Made by a program: the position numbers and the translations under genes. This document shows, piece by piece, positions 61,290 to 64,000 of a stretch of DNA of 64,000 bases. A model generated the notes under the pieces. That model was not told the origin of the DNA and searched no databases. It saw nothing but the letters and a program-made list of their open reading frames with translations. Within the stretch, counting starts at the first letter, position 1. Each line of letters starts with the position of its first letter. This stretch comes from Actinomycetes bacterium (GTDB lineage: Bacteria > Actinomycetota > Acidimicrobiia > Spongiisociales > JAHEDJ01), in assembly GCA_024641245.1 (NCBI GenBank), contig JAHEDK010000003.1:1-64000 (forward strand). Reading direction: 5' to 3'.

Positions 61290-61913
61290 ATGCAGTTCGC
61301 CAGTTCTAGCTTCTCAGATGGTCGGGCGATTCCAGGAGATTACGCCTTCAGTGTGCCGGACGAAGAGACGCACGCCACATTCGGAGGGAACAAGAGCCCT
61401 TCCTTCGAATGGGAAAACCTGCCCACGGAGACTCGCTCACTCGTCCTGATCTGCCACGACCCGGACGTCCCATCTCAGGCGGACGACGTCAACCAGGAAG
61501 GGAGGGAGGTTCCCTCAGATCTTCCACGGGTCGACTTCTATCACTGGGTGCTCGTGGATCTTCCTCCGGATCTCGGGTGTTTCGGAAGAGGCGCCTTCTC
61601 GAATGAGGTCACTCCGCGAGGTAAGGGCCCGGAGGGTCCCTTCGGGACCCGCTCCGGCTTCAACAACTACACGCAGTGGTTCGACGGCGACCCGGACATG
61701 GGTGGCACTTACTACGGCTACGACGGACCCTGTCCGCCCTGGAACGACTCGGTGATGCACCACTACGTGTTCACCTTGTACGCCCTGGATGTCGCCAGGT
61801 GTCCGGTGGAGGGGTCGTTCTCAGGTCCGGAGGTGCTGGCAGCCATCGACGGCCATGTGCTCGACAAGTCAAGCATTACGGGGGTCTATACCCTCAACCC
61901 GCGTTTGCTCTGA
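61290..61913 (+). CDS. YbhB/YbcL family (PEBP-like) protein
   Basis: This 207-residue phosphatidylethanolamine-binding-protein relative has SPSFEWENLPTETRSLVLICHDPD near the start (split by the usual Pro turn), FYHWVLVDLPP with the conserved HW, a GPCPPWNDSVMHHYVFTLYAL segment and the closing helix. Extra residues near 65-80 (DDVNQEGREVPS) lengthen a loop. Bacterial members bind small anionic ligands; the role is unclear. The ATG has GAAGGAGGT upstream. Confidence 0.9.
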   Translation: MQFASSSFSDGRAIPGDYAFSVPDEETHATFGGNKSPSFEWENLPTETRSLVLICHDPDVPSQADDVNQEGREVPSDLPRVDFYHWVLVDLPPDLGCFGRGAFSNEVTPRGKGPEGPFGTRSGFNNYTQWFDGDPDMGGTYYGYDGPCPPWNDSVMHHYVFTLYALDVARCPVEGSFSGPEVLAAIDGHVLDKSSITGVYTLNPRLL

Positions 61914-62014
61914 TCATCCGGTGAGGCCGGCGCTCGACGAACCGGCGCGGTCCTACGACGACTGACCACGATCGGGCGAAGGAGGGGCCTGCCGAGGCGC
62001 ATCGAGATCGTGGT

Positions 62015-64000
62015 TCAACCCATCATGGTGAGTTCGGCCAATGCCCTTCGGATCCGCTTCTCACTGACTTTTCCACGCGTGCCGAGGCTCTGCGCGAAGA
62101 GGCTGACCCGCAACTCCTGGAGCATCCAGGCTATGTCGGTCATCTCCGGTGAGGGCGGCAACACCTCCTGGAGGTGGTCGTGCTCCGCCTCTAGCACCAG
62201 CACCGTTTCCATCAGATCACGGTCGCGGACCGGATCATCCGGGAGTCGTTTCAACCGGCGTCCGATCGCCTGGAGATACCGGTGGACGTCTTCGAGCCGG
62301 TCGGCTCCCAGGCCTGTGCTGAAACCCGGGTAGATGAGGCGCCGGATCTGGAACCTCATGTCCGACACTGCCTCCGGGAATGTGCGGGCGGCGTTGTCGA
62401 GATCTGCGCGCAGATTGCCCAGGGTCCACATGACCCGCAGCGATCGTTCGGCAACGACCACGAGTTCTTCGTACAGATCGTCTCGCGTCGCGGACAGGAG
62501 TGCGTCGAAGCCAACCGCGTTGGCCGGCGACCCACCCATCCGCCCAAGGATGTTATCCAGTGCACTGGTGAGGCAGTCGGTCGCCCACTCGTCGGGGTCT
62601 GCGAAGGGTCCGGCTGTGAGCGCCACCTTCGCCTCACTGGTGAGCAGCGAACGGAGCAATTCGGTCCCGGACGGCAGGTTGAGCAGCAGGAGGCGCCTCG
62701 TGCCTTCCCACATCGACCCGGCCTGCTCCCCGGCGGTGGCGAGCAATCGTACGCTCACCGAGTCGCCTTCGTCTACCAGCGCCGGGTACGCCGTGATTGC
62801 ATGGTCGGGTCCCCGGATCTCGACCGTGCGCGGAAGCTCCCCGACGCTCCAGGTCGTGAGCCCGGTGGTCTCGAGTCGGTGCCGCGTTGCCGATGCGGCG
62901 GAGCGCGCTTCGGTGCGCAACTCGTCCTTGAGAGCCGTCAGATTGCGACCTTCGGCAAGAACCGATCCGTCTGCTGCTTCGATCCGGAATATGGGTCTGA
63001 GATGCGAGGGAAGCGATTCGAGATCGAAGGAATCCGGCGGGATGGGTTCGCCGATGATGCGTGATAGTTGGCGGCGCAGGAAAGCAGTGAGACCGACTCC
63101 CGGCGGTACGCCCCCCGCAAGCACCGCTCGGGCGGTGTCTGGAATGGGCGCCAGACCTTTGCGAAGGCGCTTGGGCAGCGAGCGAATCAGAGCGACTACG
63201 AGTTCTTGCCGGTGACCGGGGACATGCCACTCGAACGCGGCAGGATCGATACGTTCGAGAGCCGATACGGGAATGACCACCGTGACGCCATCGGTCGGGC
63301 TCTCGGGGTCGAACTCGTATCCGAGGGAGATCTCGACGTCGCCGTGTTGCCAAACCTCGGGATAGGCCGCGTCTTCGACCTCCTCCGCCGCGGGATCGAT
63401 GAGGTCACTGAGTGAGAGGTCGAGCAAGTGGGGATTATCCGGGCGCGTTCTACGCCACCAGGCGTCGAAGTGGCGGACCGACGTGATGTCGGCCGGGATT
63501 CGGGCGTCGAAGAACCCGTACACAGCCTGATCGTCGACGAGCAGGTTCGTCCGTCGGGCCCGGGCTTCGAGACCGAGAACCTCCTGTACGCGCGTTCGAT
63601 TGAGTTCGACGAAGGCGTGGTCGCTCTGCCAGTCACCGGCGACCAGTGCATTGAGGATGAACAGTTCCCGGGCGGCAGCCGGGTCGACGCGGCCGTAAGG
63701 GACCGTCCGGGTGGTTTGGAGGGGAAGCCCGTAGATCGTCACCGTCTCATGGGCGACCGCTGCTCCGCGGTCGGCATCCCACCACGGATCCGAGTGCGAC
63801 CGTTTGACAACGTGTGAGCCAATCTCCTCGACCCAGTCCGGATCGATCCTGGTGACACCGCGGGCCCACAGGCGGCTGGTCTCGACGAGTTCGGCGGCCA
63901 TCACCCAGTTGGGAGCCTTTCTGAATAGGGCGGAACCCGGGTTGATGGCGAAGCGTGAGCCGCGCGCTCCCCGGTATTCGTAGCCGTCGGGGTCTTTCAC
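62015..64000 (-). CDS. hrpA: ATP-dependent RNA helicase HrpA, C-terminal part (cut by window edge)
   Basis: The frame runs off the right edge, so only about 661 C-terminal residues are seen. YRGARGSRFAINPGSALFRKAPNWVMAAELVETSRLWAR (an OB-like region, given here in part as the first visible segment) leads into the DUF3418 domain that marks HrpA: WHVPGHRQELV, IRSLPKRLRKGLAPIPD and the late FRIEAADGSVLAEGRNL. HrpA is a DEAH helicase linked to mRNA processing and rescue of stalled ribosomes. The helicase motifs would lie beyond 64000. Confidence 0.9.
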   Translation of the reverse strand: MKDPDGYEYRGARGSRFAINPGSALFRKAPNWVMAAELVETSRLWARGVTRIDPDWVEEIGSHVVKRSHSDPWWDADRGAAVAHETVTIYGLPLQTTRTVPYGRVDPAAARELFILNALVAGDWQSDHAFVELNRTRVQEVLGLEARARRTNLLVDDQAVYGFFDARIPADITSVRHFDAWWRRTRPDNPHLLDLSLSDLIDPAAEEVEDAAYPEVWQHGDVEISLGYEFDPESPTDGVTVVIPVSALERIDPAAFEWHVPGHRQELVVALIRSLPKRLRKGLAPIPDTARAVLAGGVPPGVGLTAFLRRQLSRIIGEPIPPDSFDLESLPSHLRPIFRIEAADGSVLAEGRNLTALKDELRTEARSAASATRHRLETTGLTTWSVGELPRTVEIRGPDHAITAYPALVDEGDSVSVRLLATAGEQAGSMWEGTRRLLLLNLPSGTELLRSLLTSEAKVALTAGPFADPDEWATDCLTSALDNILGRMGGSPANAVGFDALLSATRDDLYEELVVVAERSLRVMWTLGNLRADLDNAARTFPEAVSDMRFQIRRLIYPGFSTGLGADRLEDVHRYLQAIGRRLKRLPDDPVRDRDLMETVLVLEAEHDHLQEVLPPSPEMTDIAWMLQELRVSLFAQSLGTRGKVSEKRIRRALAELTMMG

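Overview
The window is a 64 kb stretch of a high-GC bacterial chromosome, most likely from the phylum Actinomycetota; a deep lineage such as Acidimicrobiia is plausible, but the class is a guess. The case rests on the dnaK-grpE-dnaJ-hspR operon order with a MerR-type HspR, HAIR-like operators, a GuaB1-type IMPDH paralogue, stand-alone LigC-like ligase and LigD-Pol-like proteins, an MMPL/RND pump, and many genes with no Shine-Dalgarno but a TANNNT box 6-9 nt before the start codon (leaderless mRNAs). No tRNA, rRNA, CRISPR array, transposase, integrase or replication origin was recognised.

Layout. 0-12 kb: uracil permease behind an attenuator-like leader, a sulfurtransferase operon, a FEN-type exonuclease, a GNAT enzyme, ClpB divergent from a thioesterase, and a Ycf46-like AAA ATPase. 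11-14 kb: archease, MscL, RtcB and a DoxX-like protein. 14-18.4 kb: the hspR-dnaJ-grpE-dnaK operon on the minus strand. 18.6-25.4 kb: an ABC exporter, an alpha/beta hydrolase, an EamA transporter and small enzymes. 25.5-32 kb: a class V aminotransferase, a four-gene operon with two frameshifted members, and an MMPL pump divergent from its probable TetR regulator. 32.3-35.2 kb: a three-gene cassette of a DNA methyltransferase, a small unknown protein and a nuclease-like protein. 35.4-38.5 kb: CorA, a LapA-like protein and tandem MscS channels. 38.6-42.1 kb: an ABC exporter operon headed by a GbsR/MarR-like regulator. 43-49.4 kb: GuaB1, DNA ligase, dCMP deaminase, LigD-Pol and a 2-hydroxyacid dehydrogenase. 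49.4-51.2 kb: a Crp/Fnr regulator facing a membrane protein and a thioredoxin/MFS remnant. 51-62 kb: an E2-like acyltransferase, a GntR-SPFH operon, a cysteine-synthase-like protein, a patatin, Hsp20, a secreted peptidase, a toroid protein and a PEBP. The right edge holds the C-terminal part of an HrpA helicase.

How genes work together. Three chaperone loci (clpB, dnaK operon, hsp20) each carry a variant of the HspR inverted repeat overlapping or touching a -10 box, and hspR itself ends the dnaK operon, so an autoregulated heat-shock regulon can be read from the window. Several other regulators sit beside symmetrical sites at their own or divergent promoters: TetR at 31.6 kb, GbsR-like at 42.1 kb, Crp/Fnr at 50.2 kb and GntR at 54.75 kb. 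ATGA overlaps tie many genes into operons.

Unusual structure. Two families of dispersed palindromes of about 50 bp, four copies each, lie in intergenic gaps, and one copy supplies the apparent start codon of the LigD-Pol gene. The uracil permease leader has two mutually exclusive pairings. Two neighbouring genes at 26.7-28.5 kb are frameshifted, and at 50.7-51.2 kb a thioredoxin fragment is joined to the end of an MFS transporter.
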